Positions 25,141 to 37,587 of a stretch of 64,000 nucleotides of DNA are shown here, piece by piece. The notes beneath the pieces were generated by a model, which saw only the letters and a program-made list of their open reading frames with translations, had not been told where the DNA came from and ran no database searches. The DNA lies in assembly GCA_032622095.1 (NCBI GenBank), contig CP136061.1:199944244-200008243 (forward strand), given 5' to 3'. Positions within the stretch are counted from its first letter, which is position 1, and each line of letters opens with the position of its first letter. The DNA comes from Siphonodentalium dalli. Taxonomy: Eukaryota; Mollusca; Scaphopoda; Gadilida; Siphonodentaliidae. The translations under genes and the position numbers were made by a program.

Positions 25141-26237
25141 TGGGTAATTAGCAGTAAATTTAATGGCAGGGCAGTACTGCCAAAAGGAGTTTGTATGCAG
25201 CATCGGAATCCCCGTTTATATCGCAGAAAATATCGAATAATAGTTTTCATGTACATTTTATAGGCACGCGGGATATAGGCGTGGTCATATAACACGATGC
25301 TGCTATGAATGCTGTCATTTCAATAGCAGAAGTAATCAAGAACTTTAGGTTATCGAGAACTAACTTTAATAGCTCAATGTGTGACAACCTATGGTTTTTT
25401 AGTATTATGTGGATTTTCAGATTCTGATTAAATTAGCATGTGTTGTTCTCTGATTAACCGAGATGTTATCAGCATAATTATACGTGTATAATGTAACCTT
25501 ACGCGTGGATCAAAGACGCGCGCATGTTGTATGTTTTCAACTGCTGTTGGTATTTTGCATTCCTTCTGAAATTTAGAGTGATCTCCCTTCCATCGATTTA
25601 TGTATCGGCCCATTTAAAGATCACAGAGAACCACTGAATCATCATATATATCATAATTCTGTAAAGCCGTCGAATGCCATATTTTAACTTTCCACAAAGG
25701 ATGCTACACAAAACCCCATTTGCCCCAAATTAGATAGGGTACTGATAGACAAAGACGACTACACCCCTGGTAAATTGGTCCTACTAATATGCTATTGTGA
25801 TGGTGGGTCCTTCTGATTGTTATGATGCTGCATTGTATAGGGGACAGCGATGCTGTTATGAAAATTTACCATTATTTGTTCTAAAGTTGTCATTTTCGCG
25901 GTGTTTGGGTGATCTGAACACATCGAAGAATAGCAATTTTGTGTATAAAACATTCAAAAAATATGTATGTTGTGAAATATTTTAACAATGGCTGCGTTGG
26001 TTGTTCCAAACCGGCCATACTTGAGATGGCTATTTCTTTCCATTTGCACACACCGGCGCCAACACTATTAAAATATGTTTTAAATATATATGTTCATGAA
26101 TGTTTTATACGGACACTCGCTTTTGATCAAATCGATATTTAGCAACTAGAATGGCTATACATTTCTCTAAGGACATTATAACAATGTTGTTTTGACTGAT
26201 AAATAAATTATAGTATGTGCATGCACATGTTACTTAC

Positions 26238-26329
26238 CCCAAGTTTGTTCATTTTGTCGATATATTTCTTCTCCAGCGATTTAATCTTCTCGTTGGCTTG
26301 CCTGGCAAGTTCTTCAACTCTACCAGCGT
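26238..26329 (-). CDS. Universal stress protein gene 2, internal exon
   Basis: This 92-nt exon lies between a polypyrimidine acceptor (AG at 26331-26330) and a GTAAGT donor starting at 26237. Its first two bases (AC) complete an Asn codon begun by the exon at 60863-60780. Thirty codons then end exactly in phase 0, matching the terminal exon. The encoded peptide begins AGRVEELARQANEKI and continues through LEKKYIDKMNKLG. It is a charged amphipathic helix that matches helix 2 of USP domains between the first half and the second Rossmann-like half. No stop codons or frameshifts are seen. The next intron (26237-23059) is about 3.2 kb. Confidence 0.9.
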
Positions 26330-27065
26330 CTGGAAGAAATAAAAACAGTTTACATTGACATAGTGGTGGATAAACATGCGGAGAAAAATCATGTTATAGA
26401 TTTAGGTTAGGTTAGACCAACTATGAGGCTGGCAAATTGCCTGGGGAAAGGTACATGCACTGTTCTTTTTATGGCTATATCTCCCTTATGAATGTCGGAG
26501 TTACAGAGTGTTATATACAATTAATATCTACAACGAGTACTTGCACGATATATCATTGGCAGCTTTGTTTCTAACAAATATCAGATGCGGAATATCTTAC
26601 AGGTATTTCCTACTGCTTAATTAATGTACATGTAGTAAACAATAATATGCAAATGCATCTATAATACGTATAGTGTGTCTTCCATACCCTGCCACAGCGA
26701 CGAACTGCTTGACAATTTGCCTGGTAAAGTTGACAGTGTGTGAACCTAGCAATATATAAATTCACGTGGAGTGTTCCAAGTAAAGTGATATGAAACATTG
26801 CATTGGGGATATCAAATAATCTTCCTCAAATTTGTTATTTTTTTTACAAATATTATATCCAAATTGACATCCCACACCGTCACATTATATATATATAAAA
26901 GTCAATTGTTTGTCTGTGTGTGTATATGTGTGTTTATGTGTTACGTTTTGGAGCGTTTAAAAAAAATATCACCCTCATGTCCTATTGCGCCCAAATGTCT
27001 ACGACACTCAACATTTTAGGCCAAAGTTTATCAAGGTGATATTTTTACTGATATTGTGGGAACAA

Positions 27066-27226
27066 ATAAGGATTAACTGTCATGTGGACTGTTTTTATGG
27101 AGATGTAACGGTGAGGTAAGTGGACATAACTTGTGTAAAACCCGAAGGGTTTTACATACAAGTTATGTCCACTTACCTCACCGTTACATCTCCATAAAAA
27201 TAGTCCACATGACAGTTAATCCTTAT
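27066..27226. repeat. 161-bp near-perfect hairpin
   Basis: Left arm 27066-27143 (ATAAGGATTAACTGTCATGT and on to GTAAAACCC), 3-nt loop GAA, and right arm 27147-27226. The arms differ by only a 2-nt indel and one or two mismatches. If transcribed it would give a nearly fully paired ~78-bp stem. It lies just inside the giant intron, about 740 bp from the 26329 exon. Confidence 0.9.
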
Positions 27227-28189
27227 ATTTATATACATTTAGCGAAAAAGCCACTTTTAAAAATATATTTAAATCGAAAAGTGTATCGTGACAAGATCAG
27301 CCCAAAATACCCAATAGCACCCTTGGCAAAAGTCAATAGGAACAATTTCTCTTCATGTTGAATCCCGATGATGTATTAAGTCAATCCTACGCGAGTCAAA
27401 ATGCGCCCAAAGCATTACGCATTCGTCTTTCCAAACCTAATGACGCATCGATTGTGTTATTAGCTTGGTGTTATTAGGCTTTGCGCATTCACCGAGAAAT
27501 AACTGCAACTAGCCACGTGGGCGCCGACCAATCAGAATGCTGGATTTAGTGATGACAACACTTAGTGTGTAAATATAACAATATAAGACGAATGTGGTTC
27601 CAGCGGCGTCCGTGCCAAAGCTAAATTCCGGACAAACTCGCGCCGTTTGCCTGCTTTCTTTATATATAAGCGGTGCAGCGGTGACGATATTTTCCTGCAA
27701 ACATGTTTGTCACCCTGTGTCACCCGTCATATTTAACATCAAACCTCTTAAAGGGGCATACATGAGCAACTGATCATAACTTAGAAGATATGTAGGAAAA
27801 TTGGTACAAATATGTTCACATGACCAGGGGAATATCACGGCATAGGCGCATTTGGCTCAGATGACTAAGGAATTGCATGGTCAATAAAGAGCGTTTATAA
27901 TCAGATCACAAGGTATGTGGAGAAACTTGGTGCACACGGGGAATGTCACAGGATAGGTGCAAATAACCTCAAATGACATTAATGGACACTAATTAGCAAT
28001 AAAGAGCGTCTATTAGCAGCTTTAAAGATATATGGTAACTTTATACGGAGAGTGTCATGCGATGTGCGCTGTTTATATACCTCAGGTGACTAATAATTAT
28101 TTTTAATTACTTGAAGGGGTACTAATAATTTACTAATTCTTCACACAATTTTCCGGCATGTCATTGTTTGTCACCCGTCGATTTTTGAC

Positions 28190-28320
28190 GGGCAACACCC
28201 TAGTCCTTATATATCAATTAAATGTAGTGAATCTCGATTGCGAACTCGTTTTCGTTAGTTTATCGCCGATAGTTGCGTCCGGAATCGAGAAGTAAACATA
28301 GAAATTATTTTGCTCTTATA
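28190..28320 (+). repeat. Dispersed repeat family R1, copy 2 (partial)
   Basis: TATATCAATTAAATGTAGTG through GTTGCGTCCGGAATCGAGAA matches the centre of the copies at 7290 and 47530. Confidence 0.7.
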
Positions 28321-28693
28321 CCATCTGTCGTCTACTTGTATGTCCTGAACATCCCTCCAGATGAATGATAGACCATTCCAATGTACCTTTATGACTAGGA
28401 ATCCGAGAATTACGAAAGTTGGTCAATATCAATCTTCCAATCACGCATCGTGTGTTCATCCTGGTACAAAGATATATCAGAATCAATAAGGGACTAGCTA
28501 TGAGAGATGGGGCTCGTGCAGTTTGTAATTCAACAATCAGTCGACATTAAGCATAGGCATTAGGGATCTTCAATCGGATTTGGCATCAATTTAATAATAA
28601 AATAAGATTCCAATCTTCTGAAAACAGGCAACTCAAAATTACCCCCAACCGACACCAATAATGAACTCACAAGCTACACGGTGATAAACGTTA

Positions 28694-29358
28694 TTTAAAG
28701 GGGTACTGTACACTAAATTCGGCCATTTATGGGACCATCTCCTTTTATACTCAACAGAATATATGCAACAAATGAATGAATTTGAGCCATGCATTAGTGC
28801 AAAAAATAAACCCGTGTGCTTTATGAACGATGAAAACAATATGTTAATTATATTATAATGAAACTGAATTTATCACTGGAGGCATATATTCATTTTAATT
28901 ATAATTACCACGTTTTTGTATTGTTCATGTGGTAAATGAGGCTGACGGGGTCACTCTCATAAAGAAAGTGCTGAAAGGTACACATGGTTTGCAAATGTGC
29001 TGAAGGGTACACATGGTTTCTGATCGACACTAACACCCTTCATTAAACAGTTTTTCTGAAAGTTTGTTTTCAATTGATTTTAATGTTCATTGGAACGTAA
29101 ACAATTATTATCTAACAGAACTCATGACAGATACGAAAACTTAATTTAGAACGAGATATCAAAACTTGTGTACCCTTCAGCACATTTTCAAAACATGTGT
29201 AACCTTCATCACTTTTTTTGGTGAGAGTGACCCCTTCAACGCAAATTAGTGTATTTTGCACTCAAAGTGGCTCAAATTAATTCACTTGTTGCATATATTT
29301 TGTTGAGTATAAAGGAGATGGTCCCACAAATGGCCGGATTTAATGTACAGTCCTTTAA
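28694..29358. mobile_element. Nested inverted-repeat element (~100-bp outer TIRs)
   Basis: Outer ends TTTAAAGGGGTACTGTACA and TGTACAGTCCTTTAAA, with about 100 nt of complementary arms (GGGACCATCTCC, ACTCAACA, ATATGCAACAA). Inside, 28947-29240 has its own inverted ends, GGGGTCACTCTCA and TGAGAGTGACCCC, plus repeated GTGCTGAAGGGTACACATGG words. No coding capacity. Confidence 0.8.
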
Positions 29359-29769
29359 AGACCCATGTCGGTTTGGATATTGAAATAGTGCTCGTTTGTG
29401 TTATATGACGGCCCGGTTGCGTGTATACATGGTGGCAGTGGTCATACCAGCGCAGCGAGGGGACTACAGAGGGCGTTCATTGTTAGTCTATTCCTTAATT
29501 GGTAAAAATAAAAATAATTTATTCAATACTTCTATTCGAAAAAAATTGAAAAAAGACAATTTATTTTTAGGAGTATATATAGTCTGTATAACGATATTCC
29601 GCGTTTTTATCAATTTATTTTCTACATACACGTACTTCCAAACTACGTACCGGTATACATCATTTGTGAGGTGCAAATGAGCCATGTCCCTTCACTACCA
29701 TTGAAATAAGCATAACTACATGTACGTGTAGAGACGACTTTATCCCTTTCATGACGGGAGCTGCGCTGG

Positions 29770-29830
29770 TGTATCATTAATGATATATGCGAGTCTTCCA
29801 TATGGATCCTCGCATATATAAGAGAATGCA
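29770..29830. repeat. Degenerate relative of the 392-bp MITE hairpin
   Basis: ATATATGCGAGTC, a short centre, and then CTCGCATATATAAGAGAATGC resemble the internal palindromes of the two 392-bp MITEs. A GAAGGGTTAA near 29948 could be its right end. A weaker relative of the hairpin lies at 4093-4130. Confidence 0.5.
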
Positions 29831-31308
29831 CTGGCTTACATGCAAGATCAAGGTAAATATTGTTAGGCCAATTCATTATCTTATAGGGCGACAATGCATA
29901 TATAGGAGAAAGCATTGGCATAGGGTTTTCGCAAAATTTCAGGAAGCTCCATTCTTGAAGGGTTAACATGTATCCATATGGGTAACATAAGCATAACCGT
30001 TCTCGACGAGAGGTCGTTGATGCATTTTATAGTGTGGCCATTTATAAACGGAAAACACAACCTATTTGGAAAGTCGAAGTTTACCGCAGAAACCTAACTT
30101 GAGTAGGATCTTAATTTTGATAGAAGACGTACACATTGTAATTTGATCGTGAAAATTCAGATGGGGCATCGCTAATTAACAGCGACGCAACCACGAACGT
30201 AGGCGGTTTTGTTGCCTGAAATCCAGCTACCAGACGGCGGCAATAGATTGGTCCTGACACGAATCTAATCTTGAAGTCCAATCTTCTATTAAAAGTTCGA
30301 TCACAGAAGGGGAGTAGATGTGTGCCATGTCCCACAATAGAGCACGAAATCTCAGCTTGAGCTACACACTCATGGACAACGAACCAATCAATGACTGCCA
30401 CAATAAGAAGGCCTGGTTTGGAGTTTGGGATGATCCCCGGGAAGATTTGAAAGGACTGACAACCCTCTCCTACAATCCACTTTTGTATGCTATAATGCCA
30501 CTGAAGAGCGCATGTTGGGTTTGAGTTTGTGAGTATTTTACAATAAGCCCACACACAGTATGTGTTTGCCTACTGTGTGTGGGGTGCATGCCACCGCAAC
30601 AAGAAGCAAAGTCCACCTCCATTCTCAACCTGGACCGGCGATGAAGACCTACCTTGTTTACAATTAGAGTTCTGTGTTTCTAACTTTGTTTATATCATTT
30701 TAAGTAGTGGGTTGTTGTAAACTAGTTTCCTGGTTAGTGCTTGCATGTACTCCGTTGCCTTAGTCTGTTGTATTCAGGGCTTTTACTACGGTAATGCCGG
30801 TCTGTTGACTTAAGGACGGTCGGGGCTTCTCAGCTCCTGATGGTGCAATGCCCGCCTTCCACTCCTATGTGCGTGTCAGAACCCGTTGACCTGGTTGTGT
30901 ATTGTTGCCACAATACGAAACGATAATGGACTACATATATAGCACACAGTTGCGAAACCACAACAGACGCGTTTCCTTGTGATGTGACGTGGGAACAGAT
31001 GCAATGTCAGCTTCCCAACCGGTATATAATCTCACATAACAGCATATTATCCACATTCGATCAAAAATACCCCCACAGCCAACAAGATCTATCATGTCAT
31101 TCTCACTTCTCACTTACCTTTCATCATATCTCACAACCACCGTAACCCCCCAAACCACTCTCATATAATCTAAAATCATTACATGTAACATGACTCTGTC
31201 TTCATCGAACAACCACCACACTCTTCCAAACTACTCCCACACAACCTACGTCATTCCATATTTAACTACTGTATTTTGAGATACCTATCAAGTTGGCACA
31301 TGCCCTGA

Positions 31309-31378
31309 GATGAAGATGGATAACTCTAAAATCAAGTGGCAATAATAACCACTTGATTTAGAGTTATCCATCTTCATC
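31309..31378. repeat. 70-bp hairpin
   Basis: GATGAAGATGGATAACTCTA, then AAATCAAGTGG, a 9-nt loop, and the complement with a one-base bulge. Confidence 0.9.
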
Positions 31379-32739
31379 CGCAATTTGTCCGAGACGGTCC
31401 GTATGACCACGTGTTTCTGGGCCACATATTATTGAGAAATAACAAACTTCAAAAAATCGATATCCGATCACTCTGAGCTTTGATGGGTGGGTTCCTCGAC
31501 TCGAAATATTTGTTTACCCCCCCCCCCCCCCGAAGCCAAAGAAATAGTAATTTAGGAGCGTCTGATCCGATTGAGTAACTTTAAGGAACTCGCAATTATG
31601 ATAAGAAAGTTATTTATGGTTATGCTGGACATGTGTACATGATTGTGTGAGGCAGAAAATGTATATGGTATACTACAATCCAATGTATTATATAAGATTC
31701 GCATATATGCCTCTTATATCATTCTTATTGGCTATTGAAAATGGATAAGAAACGGCGAGAAAGTTGTTTTCCAATATAATACACCACTATCTATTCCATG
31801 TAAAATTCAGCCCCTGTTAGCACCGCCATTGTAAAACGAGCCATTTTAAAGCTCCGTGGCATTTATAAATTCAATTCAAATTTCAATTCAAATTTACAAG
31901 ACGCGAAGCCTGTTTTTTTTCCTGAAGTCTTCGATAGCGCCATAATTCCATGCATCACTTAGGCAAGGGATGGGGACAAGTCACGATGAAGTATACACAT
32001 ATACAACCTATACATCAGAATGATGTAGACGATATATAGGAAGGCCATATCTGATAGTAATAACTGGTCTGAGAAGAAACAGGCGATCGATTCACCTCGG
32101 AATCCGGGTCGGCAATCAACACGCTTCGATAAATATTTCATCACGAGAAAACACGCACAATTACACCGGGGGCCGGGATCGGGCGTGAAAGGGAACTAGT
32201 ATCTAGTCGCACGGTGTGACCGCGCAAGTCTAGACCATTAATTGTGATACGTTCCACAATTAAAGCATTATACCATAGTCACATAAGCACCTATTCGTCG
32301 AGTGGTATCGTAAAGAGTGTCAACAGATATGTCGTTCTGTATATACAATCCCTCTCAAGGGCTTCGGGCTGCATGATGATTTATAATCCCCATCTATAGA
32401 CTCAGACTGTTATTACTGTCTTATATTTGTTCCGACATGCCCGTTCTTAAAGGGGAACTCCAACTGTGTTCAGCCAATAATTGGACTATTTTCACGAATA
32501 GGAAGTTGTTAAGTGTAGAGTCTGAGAGGATCTAGACTAAATTGAACAGCTAAGAATTCGATTATAATCTGGAACAAATAACGGGGAATCATGTTACTAT
32601 CGAAGTGTATTATTATACATGCACGTCAGTTTGAGCCAACCAAAACAATCGCGGCACCACGCAGCTGTAGCCACTCAGAAAAAAATTCACATTATGCTAG
32701 ACGTTGGCGATGACGTCATACTGCAAGAAAAGCCACAGC

Positions 32740-32905
32740 TTTAGCGGTGGTAATACGAAGGGTATATCGACCGACTCGCTCTCCAGCGCTGGCGATATGG
32801 GTTCAATTCCCGGTGGAATCATCGCTGACTTTGTATCCCATATCGCTATCTGGGGGAGTTTCCATTTACTCGCCGATGGTCGGTGATTTCGCCGGGCGCA
32901 TTGGG
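32740..32905 (+). mobile_element. tRNA-derived SINE-like element
   Basis: Contains a Pol III B-box-like GGGTTCAATTCCC after AGCGCTGGCGATAT, then a tail with GGGGGAGTTTCC and TACTCGCCGATGGTCGGTG. The same modules in the same order occur reversed at 45728-45880, showing a dispersed family. A full tRNA fold is not supported. The ends are approximate. Confidence 0.6.
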
Positions 32906-33355
32906 TCATTCTTCCAGCCAATGAAATCACTGCTAGATTTACATTAGTGCACGAACATTCCCCGCATAAATAAAACTGGCAACGTTGTGATATAACCATG
33001 GCCGCTAAACACCAATAAATATATAAATAAGCCAACTATGAAATTATTTTATAAATGGAACCAATGATGACAGTTACAATGTACATGGAAATTCCCGTTT
33101 GATTTGACAATTCATGAGGAGTTCTGAAAAAAAATATTATATCATCTATGGAATAAACCGGTTACTGGGTTAATAGTGACATTTTATCAACGGCATTAGT
33201 AATTTTAAATGAGCTTGGCTTAAAACATGGCTATGACGTCACTCTGGTTGTTCAATGCGTTCAGTTTATAGGATAATGGATGGTTTTCTTTGCAGATATC
33301 GTATATTATTTTACAGACAACAATCCGGACGCTCAATGTCGAACTTAATGAACAT

Positions 33356-33390
<35 letters not shown>
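33356..33390 (+). repeat. (GATT)n microsatellite
   Basis: About eight imperfect ATTG/GATT tetranucleotide repeats, 130 bp left of the array. Confidence 0.9.
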
Positions 33391-34280
33391 AGGGTTTACA
33401 TTCGCTTTCAGCAACTAAAGCAATATCACGACATTGCCAGTTTTAGTGATCGAGGAAATCTGCACACTTACGGCTAATCTAACAGTGATTACATTGGCTG
33501 ATAGACTCGTCGACCATATGGGTGATTCTCCCGTAAACGAGCAAACCCATGTCCTGCGTTATTAGTTCATCCTATGAAAAACAATGGCCACCATACATAA
33601 AAGTGATGGTAATGATCTTGTAGCTCACGATAGAGGCATTTATTAGAGACATTTCGGGTTTAGTATGGACGTGTGACAACATATATGCCATGTGTATATT
33701 ATAGGCTACGCAACCCGAAACAGCATGTCCCAAATCAAAGGCATTCAACTTCCCTGATTGTTCCCATTCGCCAACGAACGATTTATCTTTAAACCAATTA
33801 ATATTCTTGTGCGGAATTTTGCACTGAACGCCATGCAATTCGTATAATTTTTATGAAATTAAATATTTAGTTAGTGGAAAGCATGTGAAGTCTTCCAAAA
33901 GCATGTCCCGTTATATAGAATCATTACCCAAACGCACGATAAAGACGGCTGATATTTTCACCAGAAACATAGCTTGTTCATATCTATGGTTGCATCGTGG
34001 AGTAAATATCCTTTAATGTCTATAAAAAATAAACCCAGGTTATGTTTCCTCGAATAATTTTTCAAAATCAACCTTTGAAACTAGAAGTCGCTAGCGTATA
34101 TTTATTCAGCGTCATTACACAAACGCAGACCATTTAAATGTTACATGCTGTAGGCGAACGATTAAAAGTTTATTTCGAAAGCTCGCAGCGGTTGTTTGTT
34201 CATAAACTAGTTCATGTTCGTAGGTGATGGATATTCAAAATATAAGAGCGCGCTGAAACGAAAATCGTCATTACCCAAAC

Positions 34281-34321
34281 GCGTCATTACCCAAACACTC
34301 CTTCTGTTTGGGTAATGACGC
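34281..34321 (+). repeat. Hairpin of CATTACCCAAAC motifs in array unit 1
   Basis: A 17-nt stem GCGTCATTACCCAAACA with a 7-nt loop and its complement. The same motif occurs singly in direct orientation near 33925, 34111 and 34268, so each unit has about five copies, one inverted. In units 3-6 one arm carries a C-to-A change. Confidence 0.85.
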
Positions 34322-35363
34322 AATTTTAATTTTGAAATATCCAGAGACGCAAACACGATCTAACAAATAAAACATGTTAAGGGATGATCTGGGTGTAAAT
34401 AAAAAGAACAAATATGACATATGGATTAGTTTTAGTGCGTTTATGATTGACGTTTACATCAAACAATCTCAGTGAGAAGCAGATGACAGTTTGAAAAGTC
34501 AATTATTTCCGTACTTTTCAACAATCGTTCTGCCTGCGGGGCGATTTCCGGCTCGTGTGTTATAGCAACGGCGTCAAAATACACATGTTGGACCATCAGA
34601 ATATCACACTGACAATGCTATCTGATTGAGCGCACCGAGAAACCCCCAAATACCAAATTTCAGTTCAATATCTTGAAACATGTAAGAGAAATCCATCGAC
34701 AATGTTTTCTACTCTAAATTATCATTGCAATTTGGCGAACCCCTTGGGGAACAGACTTTGATTGACGTATGTTCACGTTGTCTACATCAGAGTTCCTCGA
34801 TCGTTTGGAGTCAAACCAAGTGTACGAGGGACCAGGGCATGCCCGACTTGATAGGAATCGCCTTTTATGCGATCAAAATCTTTTTCCAATTATCATATCT
34901 GAACGCTGTATTCGTTGACCTCTTAGAGAGTTTGAACTCTAAGTCATGCCCACAAAGCACATCAATTTCCACCACGTATATTCAAATGGCTGTATCTCAT
35001 AGACGTCTCAACGTGCGGAGCTACGCAATACGTCGTTTGGACGGATACATCATCGGCTACTCAAACAATATATACTCATAACGATAATTCAACTATTAAA
35101 GGGCACATGTCAACAAGTTTTGGAGAAAGAGCGAATTTGACAATGACGTTGCCCTGATTCAACCCCAAAAAAACGTCATTGGCACAAGCTGTAATGAACG
35201 ACCTTGATTGACCTTGACATGGCCCTATAATTTTGCCCAATGTCATTTTCGTGGTCACCAATATCTGTGCTACATACTCACATAAAATTCATCGGCATGT
35301 GACAAACTTTTTTTCCCCAGAATTTTCTGGACGAAATTGTTCATTTAATGGAGAATCACCCAT

Positions 35364-35507
35364 ACGCAAATATTGCGTACGCAATTATGCAAGTACGCAC
35401 ATGTACGCAAGTATTGCGTACGCAAATATGCACATACGCAAATATTGCGTACGCAATTATGCAAGTACGCACATGTACGCAAGTATTGCGTACGCAAATA
35501 TGCACAT
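35364..35507 (+). repeat. Junction spacer: two 72-bp TACGCA-rich repeats
   Basis: Two exact 72-bp copies, each built from five 10-16-nt blocks beginning TACGCA; several are palindromic, e.g. CGCAAATATTGCG. The same 144-bp block recurs at the next four unit junctions (ending 37587, 39658, 41730 and 43800) but at neither array end. Apparent open reading frames here only reflect the repeat period. Confidence 0.95.
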
Positions 35508-37587
35508 GGGTGATTCTCCCGTAAACGAGCAAACCCATGTCCTGCGTTATTAGTTCATCCTATGAAAAACAATGGCCACCATACATAAAAGTGATGGTAA
35601 TGATCTTGTAGCTCACGATAGAGGCATTTATTAGAGACATTTCGGGTTTAGTATGGACGTGTGACAACATATATGCCATGTGTATATTATAGGCTACGCA
35701 ACCCGAAACAGCATGTCCCAAATCAAAGGCATTCAACTTCCCTGATTGTTCCCATTCGCCAACGAACGATTTATCTTTAAACCAATTAATATTCTTGTGC
35801 GGAATTTTGCACTGAACGCCATGCAATTCGTATAATTTTTATGAAATTAAATATTTAGTTAGTGGAAAGCATGTGAAGTCTTCCAAAAGCATGTCCCGTT
35901 ATATAGAATCATTACCCAAACGCACGATAAAGACGGCTGATATTTTCACCAGAAACATAGCTTGTTCATATCTATGGTTGCATCGTGGAGTAAATATCCT
36001 TTAATGTCTATAAAAAATAAACCCAGGTTATGTTTCCTCGAATAATTTTTCAAAATCAACCTTTGAAACTAGAAGTCGCTAGCGTATATTTATTCAGCGT
36101 CATTACACAAACGCAGACCATTTAAATGTTACATGCTGTAGGCGAACGATTAAAAGTTTATTTCGAAAGCTCGCAGCGGTTGTTTGTTCATAAACTAGTT
36201 CATGTTCGTAGGTGATGGATATTCAAAATATAAGAGCGCGCTGAAACGAAAATCGTCATTACCCAAACGCGTCATTACCCAAACACTCCTTCTGTTTGGG
36301 TAATGACGCAATTTTAATTTTGAAATATCCAGAGACGCAAACACGATCTAACAAATAAAACATGTTAAGGGATGATCTGGGTGTAAATAAAAAGAACAAA
36401 TATGACATATGGATTAGTTTTAGTGCGTTTATATAAAATCGGGGGGGGGGGGGGGGGGGTGAGTGAATGAGTGGTGGGGTGGGGGGGGGGGGTGATCAAC
36501 GGAATCTAACGAATTCTCTAAATGGATTGACGTTTACATCAAACAATCTCAGTGAGAAGCAGATGACAGTTTGAAAAGTCAATTATTTCCGTACTTTTCA
36601 ACAATCGTTCTGCCTGCGGGGCGATTTCCGGCTCGTGTGTTATAGCAACGGCGTCAAAATACACATGTTGGACCATCAGAATATCACACTGACAATGCTA
36701 TCTGATTGAGCGCACCGAGAAACCCCCAAATACCAAATTTCAGTTCAATATCTTGAAACATGTAAGAGAAATCCATCGACAATGTTTTCTACTCTAAATT
36801 ATCATTGCAATTTGGCGAACCCCTTGGGGAACAGACTTTGATTGACGTATGTTCACGTTGTCTACATCAGAGTTCCTCGATCGTTTGGAGTCAAACCAAG
36901 TGTACGAGGGACCAGGGCATGCCCGACTTGATAGGAATCGCCTTTTATGCGATCAAAATCTTTTTCCAATTATCATATCTGAACGCTGTATTCGTTGACC
37001 TCTTAGAGAGTTTGAACTCTAAGTCATGCCCACAAAGCACATCAATTTCCACCACGTATATTCAAATGGCTGTATCTCATAGACGTCTCAACGTGCGGAG
37101 CTACGCAATACGTCGTTTGGACGGATACATCATCGGCTACTCAAACAATATATACTCATAACGATAATTCAACTATTAAAGGGCACATGTCAACAAGTTT
37201 TGGAGAAAGAGCGAATTTGACAATGACGTTGCCCTGATTCAACCCCAAAAAAACGTCATTGGCACAAGCTGTAATGAACGACCTTGATTGACCTTGACAT
37301 GGCCCTATAATTTTGCCCAATGTCATTTTCGTGGTCACCAATATCTGTGCTACATACTCACATAAAATTCATCGGCATGTGACAAACTTTTTTTCCCCAG
37401 AATTTTCTGGACGAAATTGTTCATTTAATGGAGAATCACCCATACGCAAATATTGCGTACGCAATTATGCAAGTACGCACATGTACGCAAGTATTGCGTA
37501 CGCAAATATGCACATACGCAAATATTGCGTACGCAATTATGCAAGTACGCACATGTACGCAAGTATTGCGTACGCAAATATGCACAT
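35508..37587 (+). repeat. Array unit 2 (2080 bp)
   Basis: Carries the poly-G insertion (about 36440-36493) with two long G runs, the longest version in the array. It keeps the unit 1-type bases at the two diagnostic positions (ATTCTTGTGCGG and CATTACCCAAACAC), so it is intermediate between unit 1 and units 3-6. Confidence 0.95.

Larger units (their letters stand above)
29400..32690. other. Intronic stretch without recognised genes
   Basis: Holds the MITE-hairpin relative (29770-29830) and the 70-bp hairpin (31309-31378). The longest ORF here (30111-30554 minus, 147 codons) matches nothing I know and has no exon signals. Confidence 0.4.
33520..35507 (+). repeat. Array unit 1 (1988 bp, lacks the poly-G segment)
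   Basis: The body runs 33520-35363 and is followed by the 144-bp spacer (35364-35507). It differs from the other units by lacking about 92 bp that hold the poly-G tract: here GTGCGTTTAT joins directly to GATTGACG near 34440. It shares with unit 2 a G at 33809 and an intact CCC in the hairpin arm near 34290. Confidence 0.95.

Noticed and set aside
30111-30554. 147-codon minus-strand ORF, the longest in the window
   Set aside because: Composition is unremarkable, no known motif, and no supporting exon signals; expected by chance in 64 kb.
33572-33838. 88-codon minus-strand ORF in every unit
   Set aside because: Same argument: conservation by recent copying; no recognisable domain.
34725-35081. 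118-codon ORF repeated identically in all six array units
   Set aside because: Identity only reflects recent unit duplication. No family resemblance, no clear start context or splice signals, and no silent-site-biased differences to test. It is not reported as a gene.
35233-35553. 106-codon ORF in the array units with a repeated RKYCVRNYASTHMYAS peptide
   Set aside because: The peptide repeat is the translation of the 72-bp spacer (72 is divisible by 3, so the frame stays open). It is absent at the array ends.
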